DNA of 64,000 nt from Pseudomonas sp. ERMR1:02 (lineage in GTDB: Bacteria; Pseudomonadota; Gammaproteobacteria; Pseudomonadales; Pseudomonadaceae), in contig NZ_NKJI01000016.1 of the NCBI RefSeq assembly GCF_002277815.1, positions 62,001 to 126,000 of the forward strand, in the 5' to 3' direction. How positions within the stretch are numbered: the first letter of the stretch is position 1; every line of letters begins with the position of its first letter. Shown here one piece after another: positions 8,823-18,231 of the stretch. A program made the translations under genes and the position numbers. Below the pieces are notes generated by a model, which saw nothing but the letters and a program-made list of their open reading frames with translations, did no database searches and was not told where the DNA came from.

Positions 8823-9550
8823 ATGAGCCAAATCACTGTACGTTCCGTTGCTTACCAGATTGATGGCCAGCCCTACGAAAGCCGCCTTGCTTTCGACGCC
8901 GACCATAAGGGCACGCGTCCGGGTTTGTTGATGGCGCCGAACTGGATGGGCGTCGGCGCCGGTGCCGAGGAAATCGCCAAATCGGTGGCAGCCAAGGGTT
9001 ACGTGGTTTTGATCGCGGATCTCTACGGCCAGTCGGTCCGTCCGCAGAATAACGACGAGGCGGGCGCGGCGATGATGCCGCTGAAGAATGACCGTGCATT
9101 GCTGCGCAAGCGCATGCAGGTGGCGTTCGAACAGTTGCAGAAGCAGGGTGAGGCGGCGGTCGATACTTCGAAACTGGCGACCTTCGGTTTCTGCTTTGGC
9201 GGTTGTTGCGCGCTGGAGCTTGCTCGTACCGGTGCACCGTTGAAAGCTGCGGTCTCGTTCCACGGGACTCTCGATACCCCGAATGCCAGCGATGCGAAAA
9301 ACATCAAGGGCTCGGTACTGGTGCTCCACGGCGCTTCCGATCCATTGGTGCCTAAAGAGCAATTGCCAGCTTTTGAAGATGAAATGAATGCCGCCGGCGT
9401 GGATTGGCAGCTGCTCAGTTACGGCGGTGCGTTCCACTCGTTCACTGATCCGCACGCCAAAGTGCCGGGATGATGATGTACGACGCGAAGGTAGCCGCCC
9501 GGGCATTCACTTCGATGCACAACTTGCTGGATGAAGTGTTCAAGGGCTGA
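8823..9550 (+). CDS. Dienelactone hydrolase family protein, apparent frameshift near the 3' end
   Basis: An alpha/beta hydrolase of the DLH family. The nucleophile Cys is in GFCFGGCCALE, the Asp in LHGASDPLVP and the His in GGAFHSFTDP, so the whole triad is present. As written the frame stops at 9471-9473 after 216 residues. Adding one base in the GGG at about 9466-9468 continues it as MMMYDAKVAARAFTSMHNLL to a stop at 9548-9550, giving the family-typical 242 aa. The lost 26-residue tail is likely the final helix. Probably a one-base deletion in a G run, either a sequencing error or a recent mutation. Start ATG at 8823. Confidence 0.85.
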
Positions 9551-9589
9551 TCATTGTGCCTTGACAGGGTCGGTGTTGGTGCCGGCCTC

Positions 9590-9684
9590 TTCGCGAGCAA
9601 GCCCGCTCCCACAGGGAATTGCGTCGGTGGTTGCAGGTTTCTGCGGCCGACTCGGTCAAATGTGGGAGCGGGCTTGCTCGCGAA
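9590..9684. repeat. REPIN
   Basis: Arms TTCGCGAGCAAGCCCGCTCC and its inverse at 9662-9684, the GAGCGGGCTTGCTCGCGAA class. Sits between convergent genes. Confidence 0.88.
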
Positions 9685-9709
9685 GGCGATGTAATTGGCA
9701 AAGACGATC

Positions 9710-10570
9710 TTAAGGCAACTCAATCCGCTCAACTTCCCCCGGCACCGTCGGCCAATCCCCAGCCGCCCAGCGTCGACGCGCTTCGTCGATCAATGCCGGA
9801 TCGCTCGCGACAAAATTCCAGTTGATCCGGCGCGGACCGTCCAGCGGTGCTCCGCCGAACAACACCGCATGACAATCGCTCTCGGCGAACAACGTCATCT
9901 CTTCACCGACAGGCAGCACCACCAGGGAGTGCGGCTCAATCGGTTCGCCATCCAGTTGTGCTTCGCCACTGAGCAGATACAGCGCGCGTTCTTCATGCTC
10001 GGTGGGAATCAGCAAGGTCGTCGCCGTCTGCAGGTTCAATTCCGCGTACAGCGTAGGAGAAAGCACCGGCACCGGCGACTCCAGGCAAAAGCCTGAACCG
10101 GCAATCATGCGGATCTTCACGCCAAGGTTTTCACTGACCGGAAGCGTAGACGCAGGGTGGTGGCTGTAATGGCCCGGACCGTGCTCATGGCCCTTGGGCG
10201 AGGCCAGCCAAATCTGCAAGCCGTGCATTGTGAAGCCGCTTTCTTTAAGGGGGGCGGGCGTGCGCTCGACGTGGGCGATGGCGCTGCCGGCGGTCATCCA
10301 GCTGACATCTCCTGCATTGACCACCTGGTCCGAACCGAGGCTGTCCTTGTGCTGGAGTTGACCCTCAAATAGGTAGGTGAGCGTGGACAAACCAATGTGC
10401 GGATGCTGGCGGATGTTCATGCCTTCTCCCGCGACGTAGCGGGTTTCCAGCATGTGGTCAAAAAACACGAAGGGCCCGACATTGCGGCATTTGGCTGACG
10501 GCAACGGGCGAAGAATCGGCTGGCCTTCGACATCTTCGGCGCGGGGGCGGATCACGAGCGGAGTGTTCAT
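9710..10570 (-). CDS. Pirin family protein
   Basis: The 286-aa bicupin has the pirin metal-site signature RQHPHIGLSTLTYLFEGQ near residues 55-72 and a downstream GDVSWMTAGSAIAHVERTP. Pirins bind iron and are reported as quercetinases or regulators; the substrate here is not identifiable. The start at 10570 (MNTPLVIRPRAEDVEGQPIL) is chosen over the longer frame because it matches the domain start. Its tail abuts a REPIN. The adjacent OsmC gene is on the same strand upstream, with a 62-base gap. Confidence 0.88.
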   Translation of the reverse strand: MNTPLVIRPRAEDVEGQPILRPLPSAKCRNVGPFVFFDHMLETRYVAGEGMNIRQHPHIGLSTLTYLFEGQLQHKDSLGSDQVVNAGDVSWMTAGSAIAHVERTPAPLKESGFTMHGLQIWLASPKGHEHGPGHYSHHPASTLPVSENLGVKIRMIAGSGFCLESPVPVLSPTLYAELNLQTATTLLIPTEHEERALYLLSGEAQLDGEPIEPHSLVVLPVGEEMTLFAESDCHAVLFGGAPLDGPRRINWNFVASDPALIDEARRRWAAGDWPTVPGEVERIELP

Positions 10571-10632
10571 GGTGCGTTCCAGGCTGAGCGGGTGATGCGG
10601 TCGAGCATAACCCGCTTGCGCTGCCCTTGCCG

Positions 10633-11049
10633 CTATTGACTGAACGCACCTTCGGACAGGTGGGTTTCGATGCTGACTTCGCTCGTGGTCATCAACTTGT
10701 GAATCGGGCAACGGTCGGCCACACGATGCAGCTCGTCACGCTGCGCGTCGGTGAGTACACCTTTGAGGGTCAGTTTGACGTGCAACGCGTATTTTCCCTT
10801 CTGCTCCTGGCTGTTGTCGCGTTTGACCTCGACGCCGACACCGGTCAGCGGGATGTCCTTCTTCTTAGCATATAGCTTCAGGGTCAGGGCTTTGCAGGCG
10901 CCCAGTGCGGCATCAAAGTAATCGTGTGGCTCCGGTGCCGAGCCTTCACCGCCAGCAGTGGAGGGCACGTCGGCAAAGAGTTCGTGATCATCGATTTGCA
11001 CGCTGTGACGAAAACCTTCGGCGGAGACGGTGTTGACGGTGACAGTCAT
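10633..11049 (-). CDS. OsmC family peroxiredoxin-like protein
   Basis: The 138-aa protein carries the two OsmC/Ohr cysteines, Cys52 in ALGACKALTLKLYA and Cys114 in VADRCPIHKL, which reduce organic hydroperoxides in the characterised members. The family acts in the cytoplasm as a homodimer. The start MTVTVNTVSAEGFRHSVQ was chosen because it begins the domain and has GGTTCTCC-type complement (AGGTTCTCC) just upstream on the minus strand. It is probably co-transcribed with the downstream pirin gene. Confidence 0.88.
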   Translation of the reverse strand: MTVTVNTVSAEGFRHSVQIDDHELFADVPSTAGGEGSAPEPHDYFDAALGACKALTLKLYAKKKDIPLTGVGVEVKRDNSQEQKGKYALHVKLTLKGVLTDAQRDELHRVADRCPIHKLMTTSEVSIETHLSEGAFSQ

Positions 11050-11144
11050 GGAGAACCTCGCAGCAGTAGGAATGGTCATTCGATCAAAAAGAACCTTGAA
11101 GGTATAGAGCATTGCTTCCTTTGTGCGTTCCGGGAAAGATCAAA

Positions 11145-11228
11145 GATCGCAGCCTCGTTTCACTCGACAGCTCCTACATGAAACTCATAGTCCATGTAGG
11201 AGCTGTCGAGTGAAACGAGGCTGCGATC
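11145..11228. repeat. Perfect 36-bp inverted repeat (separate REP family)
   Basis: Left arm begins GATCGCAGCCTCGTTTCACT and ends CTCCTACATG; the right arm (11193-11228) is its exact inverse, with a 12-base loop. It shares only the GTAGGAGC head with the other REPs here and carries TGTCGAGTGAAACGAGGCTG in place of the TTGC core. The perfect pairing suggests recent origin or strong conservation. Confidence 0.88.
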
Positions 11229-11237
11229 CTTTGAATC

Positions 11238-11265
11238 AAAAAAAGCCCCGCGTTTGCGAGGCTTC
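11238..11265 (-). terminator. Terminator of the DUF3108 gene
   Basis: Minus-strand hairpin AAGCCTCGC/GCGGGGCTT followed by seven T. Sixteen bases past the stop of the next gene. Confidence 0.85.
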
Positions 11266-11281
11266 TTAGTGTCGATGTGGA

Positions 11282-11995
11282 TCAGCTTCCTTTGACAGTC
11301 TTGCCGTTGACCTTGCCGTCCAGGAGCATGATGTTGTACTCCTTGCCGTCGGTTTCGACCTGTTGCAGGCGAACCAGCAGGTAGTCCCAATCCTTGGCGA
11401 ACCACAGCACGGTGGTGCGTTTGCTTTGTGTCGGGTCGCGCACGCGCTCAACCTTGATCGCGTCGATCTGGCCAGCCTTGGTATCGACTTTTTCCGAGCC
11501 CAGCACGCGGAAGTCATAGGTATCGACTTCGCCATCATCGACCACCTGATAGCTCATGCTTTTTTTGCCGGCGGCCACGTCATGCTGCAGAGCCAACTGA
11601 TAGGTAGATTTGTCGACCATGCCGCGGTTGAGCGGGATGTTGACCGCGTCGCCACGGTCGGTGCCGGTAACCTTTTTGGCGGTCCAGTCGAAGTCCAGGT
11701 CCGCCTTTTTGGCTTTGCCCAGGCCGCCACGTTCGAAGTGGTAGGACTGTGGCAGCAAGGTGTCCTTGTCGACAGTCAGGGTACTTTCTTCAGACAGACT
11801 CGCGATCATCATCGAAGCCTTGAAGCTGAGCTTCCAGACGCCATTGGCTTCTTGGGTCAGGCTGCGTTCGGCGGTGCCGCTCATGGGCAGCTGCTTCCAG
11901 TCGGCCGTATAACTGGCGGAGAACGGTTGAAGGTCTGCAGCCTGTGCGAAGGGCACGGCGAGCAGAGCGCAAGCGAAGAGCAGGGCACGACGCAT
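11282..11995 (-). CDS. DUF3108 domain periplasmic protein
   Basis: The 237-aa protein has a signal peptide (MRRALLFACALLAVPFAQA, cleavage after AQA) and a beta-rich DUF3108 body (FSASYTADWKQLPMSGTAER onward). This family is exported and uncharacterised, often encoded beside purMN in pseudomonads. It lies 8 bases downstream of purN, so it is probably the last gene of a purM-purN operon, ending at a strong terminator. No catalytic motif is visible. Confidence 0.86.
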   Translation of the reverse strand: MRRALLFACALLAVPFAQAADLQPFSASYTADWKQLPMSGTAERSLTQEANGVWKLSFKASMMIASLSEESTLTVDKDTLLPQSYHFERGGLGKAKKADLDFDWTAKKVTGTDRGDAVNIPLNRGMVDKSTYQLALQHDVAAGKKSMSYQVVDDGEVDTYDFRVLGSEKVDTKAGQIDAIKVERVRDPTQSKRTTVLWFAKDWDYLLVRLQQVETDGKEYNIMLLDGKVNGKTVKGS

Positions 11996-12003
11996 AAAAT
12001 CTC

Positions 12004-12666
12004 CTAGGTTCGAATCAAGTGGCCGCTGGCCGCGAGTAACTGTCCATCCAGTAAAGCACCTTGATCGCCGAGTGATAACCGGCCTTCGGCAAACCAGCGT
12101 ACGGCCATCGGGTAGATCAGGTGTTCCTGAATATGGACCCGCTGCGCCAGACTCTGTGGCGAGTCCTGCAACTCTACCGGTATTACTGCCTGTACGACCA
12201 GTGGTCCGCCATCGAGTTCCTCAGTGACGAAGTGCACGGAGCAGCCGTGTTCAGCGTCGCCAGCCTCCAGCGCTCGCTGATGAGTGTGTAACCCTTTGTA
12301 TTTGGGTAGCAGCGAAGGATGGATGTTGAGCAGGCGACCCTGGTAATGACGCACGAAGTCAGCGCTGAGAATGCGCATGAAGCCGGCCAGTACCACAAGT
12401 TTGGGGTTGAACGCGTCGATCAGTTCGATCAGCGCGGCATCGAAGGCCTCGCGGCCATCGAAAGCCTTGTGATCCAGGGTGCGGGTGTCGATACCCGCAT
12501 CCCTGGCGCGTTGCAGGCCGTAGGCGTCGGCGCGGTTGGAAATCACCGCAGCGATGCGGGCCGGGCTGTCGCCGGTCCGCGTGCTGTCGATCAAGGCCTG
12601 CAAGTTACTGCCGGTGCCGGACAACAGCACCACCACATCACAGGTCTGGGACATCCGCTCTTGCAT
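12004..12666 (-). CDS. purN: Phosphoribosylglycinamide formyltransferase
   Basis: The 220-aa GART enzyme transfers a formyl group from 10-formyltetrahydrofolate to GAR in step 3 of purine synthesis. The N-terminal LLSGTGSNLQALIDS phosphate loop, the catalytic region with NIHPSLLPKYKGLHTHQ (Asn and His) and the later Asp in the EELDGGPLVVQ region are all present. The start at 12666 overlaps the purM stop (ATGA). An internal ATG four codons later with AGAGCGG upstream is an alternative. Confidence 0.95.
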   Translation of the reverse strand: MQERMSQTCDVVVLLSGTGSNLQALIDSTRTGDSPARIAAVISNRADAYGLQRARDAGIDTRTLDHKAFDGREAFDAALIELIDAFNPKLVVLAGFMRILSADFVRHYQGRLLNIHPSLLPKYKGLHTHQRALEAGDAEHGCSVHFVTEELDGGPLVVQAVIPVELQDSPQSLAQRVHIQEHLIYPMAVRWFAEGRLSLGDQGALLDGQLLAASGHLIRT

Positions 12667-13724
12667 CAGTGTGCCTTGAGGTTCTTCAGTTCAACCGAAG
12701 GCGCGCCTTCGGCAGCGGTGGAGATCTGACCGATGACCCAAGGCTGCTCGCCGGCTTCGCGCAGCACCTTCAGAGCGGCTTCAACGTGCTCTTGAGCCAC
12801 ACAGATGACCATGCCCACGCCGCAGTTCAGCACGCGGTGCATTTCGTTTTCGTCGACGTTGCCTTTCTCTTGCAGCCAGTCGAACACCGCCGGGCGGGTC
12901 CAGCTTGCAACGTCAACCACCGCTTGAGCGCCTTTTGGCAGCACGCGCGGGATGTTGTCCAGCAGACCGCCACCGGTGATGTGAGCCATGGCCTTGACGG
13001 CGCCGGTTTCCTTGATCAGCTTGAGCAGCGGCTTCACGTAGATGCGGGTCGGGGCCATCAGCAGGTCGGTCAGCGGCTTGCCATCGAGCTGGGTATTCTC
13101 GATGTCGGCACCGGAAACTTCGATGATCTTGCGGATCAGCGAGTAACCGTTGGAGTGCGGGCCGGAAGACGGCAGGGCGAGCAGGGCATCGCCGGCAGCG
13201 ACTTTGGAACCGTCGATGATTTCGGATTTTTCCACGACGCCAACACAGAAGCCGGCCAGATCGTAGTCTTCGCCTTCGTACATGCCAGGCATTTCAGCGG
13301 TTTCGCCGCCGACCAGGGAGCAGCCGGACAGCTCGCAGCCTGCGCCGATGCCGGTGACGACCTGGGTCGCGGTTTCGACGTTGAGTTTGCCGGTGGCGTA
13401 GTAGTCGAGGAAGAACAGCGGCTCGGCGCCGCAGACCACCAGGTCGTTGACGCACATGGCCACCAGGTCGATGCCGATGCTGTCATGCTTGTTCAGGTTC
13501 AGTGCCAGGCGCAGCTTGGTGCCAACGCCGTCAGTGCCGGAAACCAGCACGGGCTGCTTGTAGCCGGCCGGGATTTCGCAGAGGGCGCCGAAACCGCCCA
13601 GGCCGCCCATGACTTCCGGGCGCGCAGTGCGCTTGGCGACGCTCTTGATGCGTTCGACCAATGCTTCACCGGCGTCGATGTCTACACCGGCGTCCTTGTA
13701 GCTCAGGGAGGGTTGCTTGCTCAT
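12666..13724 (-). CDS. purM: Phosphoribosylformylglycinamidine cyclo-ligase
   Basis: The 352-aa AIR synthetase closes the imidazole ring in step 5 of purine synthesis, using ATP. It has the AIRS N-terminal domain (GVGTKLRLALNLNKHDSIGI, GGETAEMPGMY) and the C-terminal domain (MAHITGGGLLDNIPRVLP). Length and sequence match the family throughout. It heads a purM-purN-DUF3108 operon on the minus strand. Confidence 0.96.
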   Translation of the reverse strand: MSKQPSLSYKDAGVDIDAGEALVERIKSVAKRTARPEVMGGLGGFGALCEIPAGYKQPVLVSGTDGVGTKLRLALNLNKHDSIGIDLVAMCVNDLVVCGAEPLFFLDYYATGKLNVETATQVVTGIGAGCELSGCSLVGGETAEMPGMYEGEDYDLAGFCVGVVEKSEIIDGSKVAAGDALLALPSSGPHSNGYSLIRKIIEVSGADIENTQLDGKPLTDLLMAPTRIYVKPLLKLIKETGAVKAMAHITGGGLLDNIPRVLPKGAQAVVDVASWTRPAVFDWLQEKGNVDENEMHRVLNCGVGMVICVAQEHVEAALKVLREAGEQPWVIGQISTAAEGAPSVELKNLKAH

Positions 13725-14107
13725 GATCCAGGCCTTTAGGGGGATTCAGGGGTAACGACCGAGTTCAGCGGGGCCGCCGAAATCGACGAGGGCGATTGCC
13801 TCACGCGAATTTCGAAGGTGCCCGGCTGTTGCCGGTCTGCGAAGGCGCGCGATTTTATCAGGCTTGAAGGGCAGCGGCCATCCTCAGGCCGACGGCAGGG
13901 GCATATCCGTTTAAAAAAACCGTAATTTCTGCGCGCTGGTGGCATCCTTCAGGCCTGCGTAAGGTATCGCCATTAAGCGTCTATGGTTATGACAGTGCAA
14001 AAACTTACCCAGGACGTGTGAATGTTTTGCGCCGGGCAATGGTCACAACCTTGCTCGAACGTCTTCATGCGGTCTGTTCCAACCGCTCTTGTCGTCAGGA
14101 ATCTTCC
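13725..14107. other. Divergent promoter region between purM and the DUF2066 gene
   Basis: This 383-base gap separates genes transcribed away from each other, so it must hold both promoters. I see no convincing gene, strong hairpin or recognisable operator in it. Short open frames on both strands lack family features. Confidence 0.5.
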
Positions 14108-15166
14108 ATGCGTTTTTGTAAATTCTTGTTTGTGGGCTGTTTGTCAGTGGTCAGCCTGGCCAGTCATGCCGAAACCGTCAAAGGCCTTTACCAGGTGCGC
14201 GAACCGGTGAGCGGCCAGTCTGCGGAAGAGCGCGATCAAGCGACTCAGCGCGCCCTCGACACGCTTGTCTTGCGTCTTACCGGCGACCCCAAGGCGACGC
14301 AAAGCCCGGGGTTGGCGGTTATCCACAAAGATCCGCAGCAAATTATCAGTCAGTACGGCTTTGATGCGGGGCCGCCGCAAGTGCTGAAAGTCGATTTCGA
14401 TCCAGCAACCACCGAACAGGCCTTGCGCCGTGCCGGGCTGGCCATGTGGGGCGCCAACCGGCCGTCGATTCTCGGTTGGTGGTTGAATGATTCTACCGGG
14501 GGTTCAAGTCTGGTGGGTGATGGCCAGGCCAGTGCGGCACCGCTGCGTCGTGCGGCGCAACATCGCGGCTTGCCGCTGCGATTACCGTTGGCGGATCTGA
14601 ATGAACAGATCGTCGCCACCGCTCCGAATCTGGAAGGCGCGGATCCGGCGCCATTGCGGGGTGCATCGGAACGTTACAATGCCGATGCCTTGCTGGCGGT
14701 ACATGCCCGTGAAGAGGGCGGGCAGTGGCAAGCCAAGTGGCGGTTGTGGCTGGGCGATCAGAAAGAAGCCGGTAGCGTCCAGGGCGCCGATCAAGCGGCA
14801 TTGGCAGACGCGGTGATGCTGGCGGTCAACGAGCGACTGGCGCCGCGGTTCGTCGCCAAGCCGGGAGCGTCCACTCAACAATTGCTGGAAGTGCAGGGCA
14901 TGAACCTTGAGCGCTATGCGACGCTCGGGCGTTTGCTGGAGCCTTTTGGCGGGCGTCCGCAAAGTGTCGACGGCGACCGGATTCTTTATCGGGTCAATGG
15001 CAGTACCGACCAGTTACGGGCGCAGTTGTCGCTGGCGAAGTTGCAGGAGGTAGCAGCGACGCCAGCACCAGCTCCCGTGGTGCCTGTTGCACCGTCAGCC
15101 GGCGGTTCGGCCCCTGCCGCAACGCCCGCTCCGGCGCCGACACCGCAATTGCGTTTCCGCTGGTAG
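14108..15166 (+). CDS. DUF2066 domain-containing secreted protein
   Basis: The 352-aa protein starts MRFCKFLFVGCLSVVSLASH, a signal peptide ending near SHA/ET. DUF2066 follows (VKGLYQVREPVSGQSAEERD onward), then a Pro/Ala-rich low-complexity tail (residues about 320-345). The family is found in many proteobacteria and has no established biochemical role. The start is chosen for its signal peptide; the longer frame adds 30 residues before it. Next comes the PerM-like permease on the same strand after 37 bases, so co-transcription is likely. Confidence 0.85.
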   Translation: MRFCKFLFVGCLSVVSLASHAETVKGLYQVREPVSGQSAEERDQATQRALDTLVLRLTGDPKATQSPGLAVIHKDPQQIISQYGFDAGPPQVLKVDFDPATTEQALRRAGLAMWGANRPSILGWWLNDSTGGSSLVGDGQASAAPLRRAAQHRGLPLRLPLADLNEQIVATAPNLEGADPAPLRGASERYNADALLAVHAREEGGQWQAKWRLWLGDQKEAGSVQGADQAALADAVMLAVNERLAPRFVAKPGASTQQLLEVQGMNLERYATLGRLLEPFGGRPQSVDGDRILYRVNGSTDQLRAQLSLAKLQEVAATPAPAPVVPVAPSAGGSAPAATPAPAPTPQLRFRW

Positions 15167-15203
15167 GTTTTTCTTTCTTTATATAGAAGCAATGGAGTGG
15201 TTC

Positions 15204-16277
15204 ATGGCCGATACGCGGCGTTGGTTCTGGTTGGGTGGAGTGGTTCTGCTCTGTGCGTTCATCTGGCTGTTGCATCCGATTCTGACGCCGTTCCTGGTGG
15301 CGTTGCTGTTGGCTTATCTGTTTGATCCACTGGTGGATCGGCTGGAAAGGGCCGGACTGTCTCGAACCTTGGGCGTGGTGGCGGTATTCGCCTTGTTCAC
15401 TCTGATCTTCACGACGTTACTGCTGGTATTAGTGCCTATGCTCGCCAAGCAGCTTTTTCGTTTATATGAGCTGGCACCGCAGATGCTCGACTGGTTACAG
15501 CACACGGCGTTGCCGTGGGCGCAATCGAAGTTCGGCTTGTCGGAAGGCTTCTGGAAGTTCGACAAGCTCAAGGCTGCCATCAGTGAACACATGGGGCAGA
15601 CCACCGACATTGTGGGAGTGGTGCTGAGTCAGGCGACGGCTTCCGGTCTTGCGTTGATTGGCTGGCTGGCGAATCTGGTGCTGATACCGGTGGTGAGTTT
15701 TTACTTGCTGCGTGATTGGGACCTGATGATGGCCAAGATACGCAGCTTGCTGCCCCGGGACCGCGAAGAGCGCGCTGTGTCGCTGGCCGGTGAATGCCAT
15801 GAAGTACTCGGGGCGTTTGTGCGCGGGCAGTTGCTGGTGATGGTGGCGTTGGGTGTGATCTACGCCGCAGGCTTGATGCTCGTGGGGCTGGAACTCGGCT
15901 TGTTGATCGGTCTGATTGCCGGTCTGGCGGCGATTGTGCCGTACATGGGGTTTGTTATCGGTATTGGCGCGGCATTAATTGCCGGTCTATTCCAGTTCGG
16001 TGGCGAACTGTATCCCATGGTCGGCATCGTTGCGGTGTTCATGGTCGGTCAGGCGCTGGAGGGCATGGTGCTGACGCCGTTGCTGGTGGGTGATCGCATC
16101 GGTCTGCACCCGGTTGCGGTGATCTTCGCGATCCTTGCCGGTGGTGAATTGTTCGGTTTTACCGGCGTTTTGCTGGCGCTGCCGGTGGCAGCGGTCATCA
16201 TGGTGCTGGTGCGACATGTACATGATTTGTATAAGGATTCAGATATTTATAGTGGTATTGACGAGCCAGAGCTTTAG
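15204..16277 (+). CDS. AI-2E/PerM family membrane protein
   Basis: The 357-aa inner-membrane protein has about eight hydrophobic segments and the family C-terminal motif region GLAAIVPYMGFVIGIGAALI. Members have been described as exporters (AI-2 in E. coli TqsA) or Na+/H+ antiporters, so the substrate is not inferable. I chose the ATG at 15204 because GGAG lies six bases upstream. The ATG at 15192 lacks such a site. Confidence 0.85.
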   Translation: MADTRRWFWLGGVVLLCAFIWLLHPILTPFLVALLLAYLFDPLVDRLERAGLSRTLGVVAVFALFTLIFTTLLLVLVPMLAKQLFRLYELAPQMLDWLQHTALPWAQSKFGLSEGFWKFDKLKAAISEHMGQTTDIVGVVLSQATASGLALIGWLANLVLIPVVSFYLLRDWDLMMAKIRSLLPRDREERAVSLAGECHEVLGAFVRGQLLVMVALGVIYAAGLMLVGLELGLLIGLIAGLAAIVPYMGFVIGIGAALIAGLFQFGGELYPMVGIVAVFMVGQALEGMVLTPLLVGDRIGLHPVAVIFAILAGGELFGFTGVLLALPVAAVIMVLVRHVHDLYKDSDIYSGIDEPEL

Positions 16278-16486
16278 GCTTCTTCGCGAACCAGCCCGGA
16301 TTGATGCCGGATTGATGCCGGGTAGGTGCCTGCACCGCCAAAGAAACTGTCATAAAACCGGGGCGTCAACGCAAACCTTTGATTTTGCTTGTGGTGTGTC
16401 GCATTGTGCGGTCGGCTTCACGGGTATAAACTTCGCAAACTTTACACAGAGGCCACTAACGGTTCCTTTGGAACTGTTCAGTCAGC

Positions 16487-17190
16487 ATGAAACCGATTCA
16501 GCTGCCCTAGGTGTGCGTCTGCGTGATGACGCCACCTTTATCAACTACTACCCAGGCGCCAATGCCGCTGCACTCGGCTATGTCGAGCGACTGTGCGAAG
16601 CCGACGCCGGTTGGACCGAAAGCCTGATTTACCTTTGGGGCAAACACGGAGTAGGGCGCACACATTTGTTGCAGGCCGCTTGCCTGCGTTTCGAGCAGAT
16701 GGGTGAGCCGGCGGTGTATCTGCCTCTGGCCGAGTTGATGGATCGCGGCGTCGAAATTCTCGACAACCTTGAACAGTACGAACTGGTTTGCCTGGATGAT
16801 CTACAGGCAGTAGCGGGGAAGGCTGACTGGGAAGAAGCGCTGTTCCATTTGTTCAATCGTCTGCGTGACAGTGGTCGGCGTCTGCTGATTGCCGCGTCGA
16901 CCTCCCCGCGTGAACTGCCGGTGAAGCTGGCGGACCTAAAATCGCGCCTGACCCTGGCGCTGATCTTCCAGATGCGCCCGCTTTCCGATGAAGACAAATT
17001 GCGTGCCCTCCAACTGCGCGCATCCCGTCGCGGCCTGCACCTGACTGATGAAGTCGGGCACTTTATTTTGACCCGCGGGACCCGAAGCATGAGTGCGCTG
17101 TTCGAGTTGCTTGAACGCCTCGACCAGGCCTCTCTTCAAGCTCAGCGCAAGCTCACGATTCCTTTCCTGAAAGAAACGCTTGGCTGGTAG
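16487..17190 (+). CDS. hda: DnaA regulatory inactivator Hda, apparent frameshift at codon 8
   Basis: An AAA+ protein related to DnaA that, with the DNA-loaded beta clamp, stimulates hydrolysis of DnaA-ATP. The Walker region (LIYLWGKHGVGRTHLLQAA), Walker B (YELVCLDDLQ) and C-terminal sensor region (LTRGTRSMSALFELLERLD) are all present. From the natural start (16487) the frame reads MKPIQLP then TAG. One extra C in the CCC at 16505-16507 gives MKPIQLPLGVRLRDD and a standard 234 aa. The lost piece is the clamp-binding motif QLPL. As written only a GTG at 16513 or a long upstream frame could start the rest. Confidence 0.88.
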
Positions 17191-17415
17191 ATAAACCCAA
17201 TAATTCTGGGGGCTGCAGCGATTTTTGCATATTTCAGGCGCCAGAAAGTGCGCTTTCCTGCAAGTTGCAGGCTACGCAAGCAATCAAAATGGGTTTAAGC
17301 GCTTAGATGTAAACGAGAAACAGGGAAGTCACAAAAAGTTCGATTGAATTTGCAAATGAGGTTGATAGCGGGCATAGTCGCGGCTTCTTTAAAACCATCA
17401 GCCACGGTCGTGCCC

Positions 17416-18066
17416 ATGCTAAAGCGCTTCGCACCCCTCGTGCCTCTCGCACTCGTTACCCTGTTGTTCGGTTGCGCTGCCCACACTCCAGTGTCCCAGC
17501 AAGAGCAACAACAGCAAGTTCAAAACTCTGCTACTGCCCAATCTTCCGCTCGTTATCAGGAAGCTCTTTTCCAGGAAGAAGAAGTAACCACCGAAAAAGA
17601 ACTGGCCGACTTCGCCGATGGCAAGTCGTATCAACTTCCAGTTCTGGCCGACAGCATCCTCGAACGTGGCATGTCTCTGATTGGTACTCGTTACCGTTTC
17701 GGTGGCACTTCTGAAGCCGGTTTCGATTGCAGTGGTTTCATCGGTTACCTGTTCCGCGAAGAGGCAGGCATGAATCTGCCACGGTCTACTCGCGAAATGA
17801 TCAACGTGGATGCGCCACTGGTATCTCGCGGCAAACTCAAGCCGGGTGACCTGCTGTTCTTCGCCACCAATGGCCGTCGCGGCCGCGTCAGTCACGCCGG
17901 GATCTATCTGGGTGACAACCAGTTCATCCATTCCAGCAGCCGCAAAAGTGGTGGTGTGCGGATCGATAGTCTGGGCGACAGCTACTGGAGCAAGAGCTTC
18001 ATCGAAGCCAAGCGCGCCCTCGCGATGGCGCCTTCCGCGAGCCCGATCATCACGGCACGCAAGTAA
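17416..18066 (+). CDS. NlpC/P60 family lipoprotein
   Basis: The 216-aa protein has a lipoprotein signal with lipobox LLFGC near residue 20, a Gln-rich linker, and a C-terminal NlpC/P60 peptidase domain: catalytic Cys in AGFDCSGFIGYLF, His in GRVSHAGIYLG, third polar residue in FIHSSSRKSGG. Such proteins cleave peptidoglycan peptides (gamma-D-Glu-diaminoacid bond). The start at 17416 gives a proper signal; upstream in-frame starts would spoil it. A paralogue follows immediately. Confidence 0.87.
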   Translation: MLKRFAPLVPLALVTLLFGCAAHTPVSQQEQQQQVQNSATAQSSARYQEALFQEEEVTTEKELADFADGKSYQLPVLADSILERGMSLIGTRYRFGGTSEAGFDCSGFIGYLFREEAGMNLPRSTREMINVDAPLVSRGKLKPGDLLFFATNGRRGRVSHAGIYLGDNQFIHSSSRKSGGVRIDSLGDSYWSKSFIEAKRALAMAPSASPIITARK

Positions 18067-18100
18067 GCGGACATTTTGTAAGGCGAACTTAAAGTCTTAC

Positions 18101-18128
18101 TTGAAGTTTGCCGCATAAGCGCTAGAAT
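18101..18128 (+). promoter_or_regulatory. Putative sigma-70 promoter of the second NlpC/P60 gene
   Basis: TTGAAG, 16 bases, TAGAAT. It lies after the first NlpC/P60 stop and 103 bases before the second gene. Confidence 0.5.
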
Positions 18129-18146
18129 CTGATCTATGAATGATGG

Positions 18147-18183
18147 CAAACCGCCTGCGTGATGCGCAGGCGGTTTTCTTTTC
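18147..18183 (+). terminator. Hairpin with T-run between promoter and second NlpC/P60 gene
   Basis: AAACCGCCTGCG-TGAT-GCGCAGGCGGTTTT plus CTTTT. It has the form of an intrinsic terminator, yet it lies just 19 bases past the predicted -10 and before the next gene. It may end transcription from the upstream gene, or attenuate or terminate a short leader RNA from the 18101 promoter. Confidence 0.7.
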
Positions 18184-18231
18184 TGCGCCCTCTGCAGAAA
18201 AAAGCCGCAGCCAGATCAGAGTGTTCTGCTA

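Noticed and set aside
9442..9825. Frames of 60-96 codons around the REPIN behind the hydrolase gene
   Set aside because: They are translations of the REP arms and the convergent gene ends.
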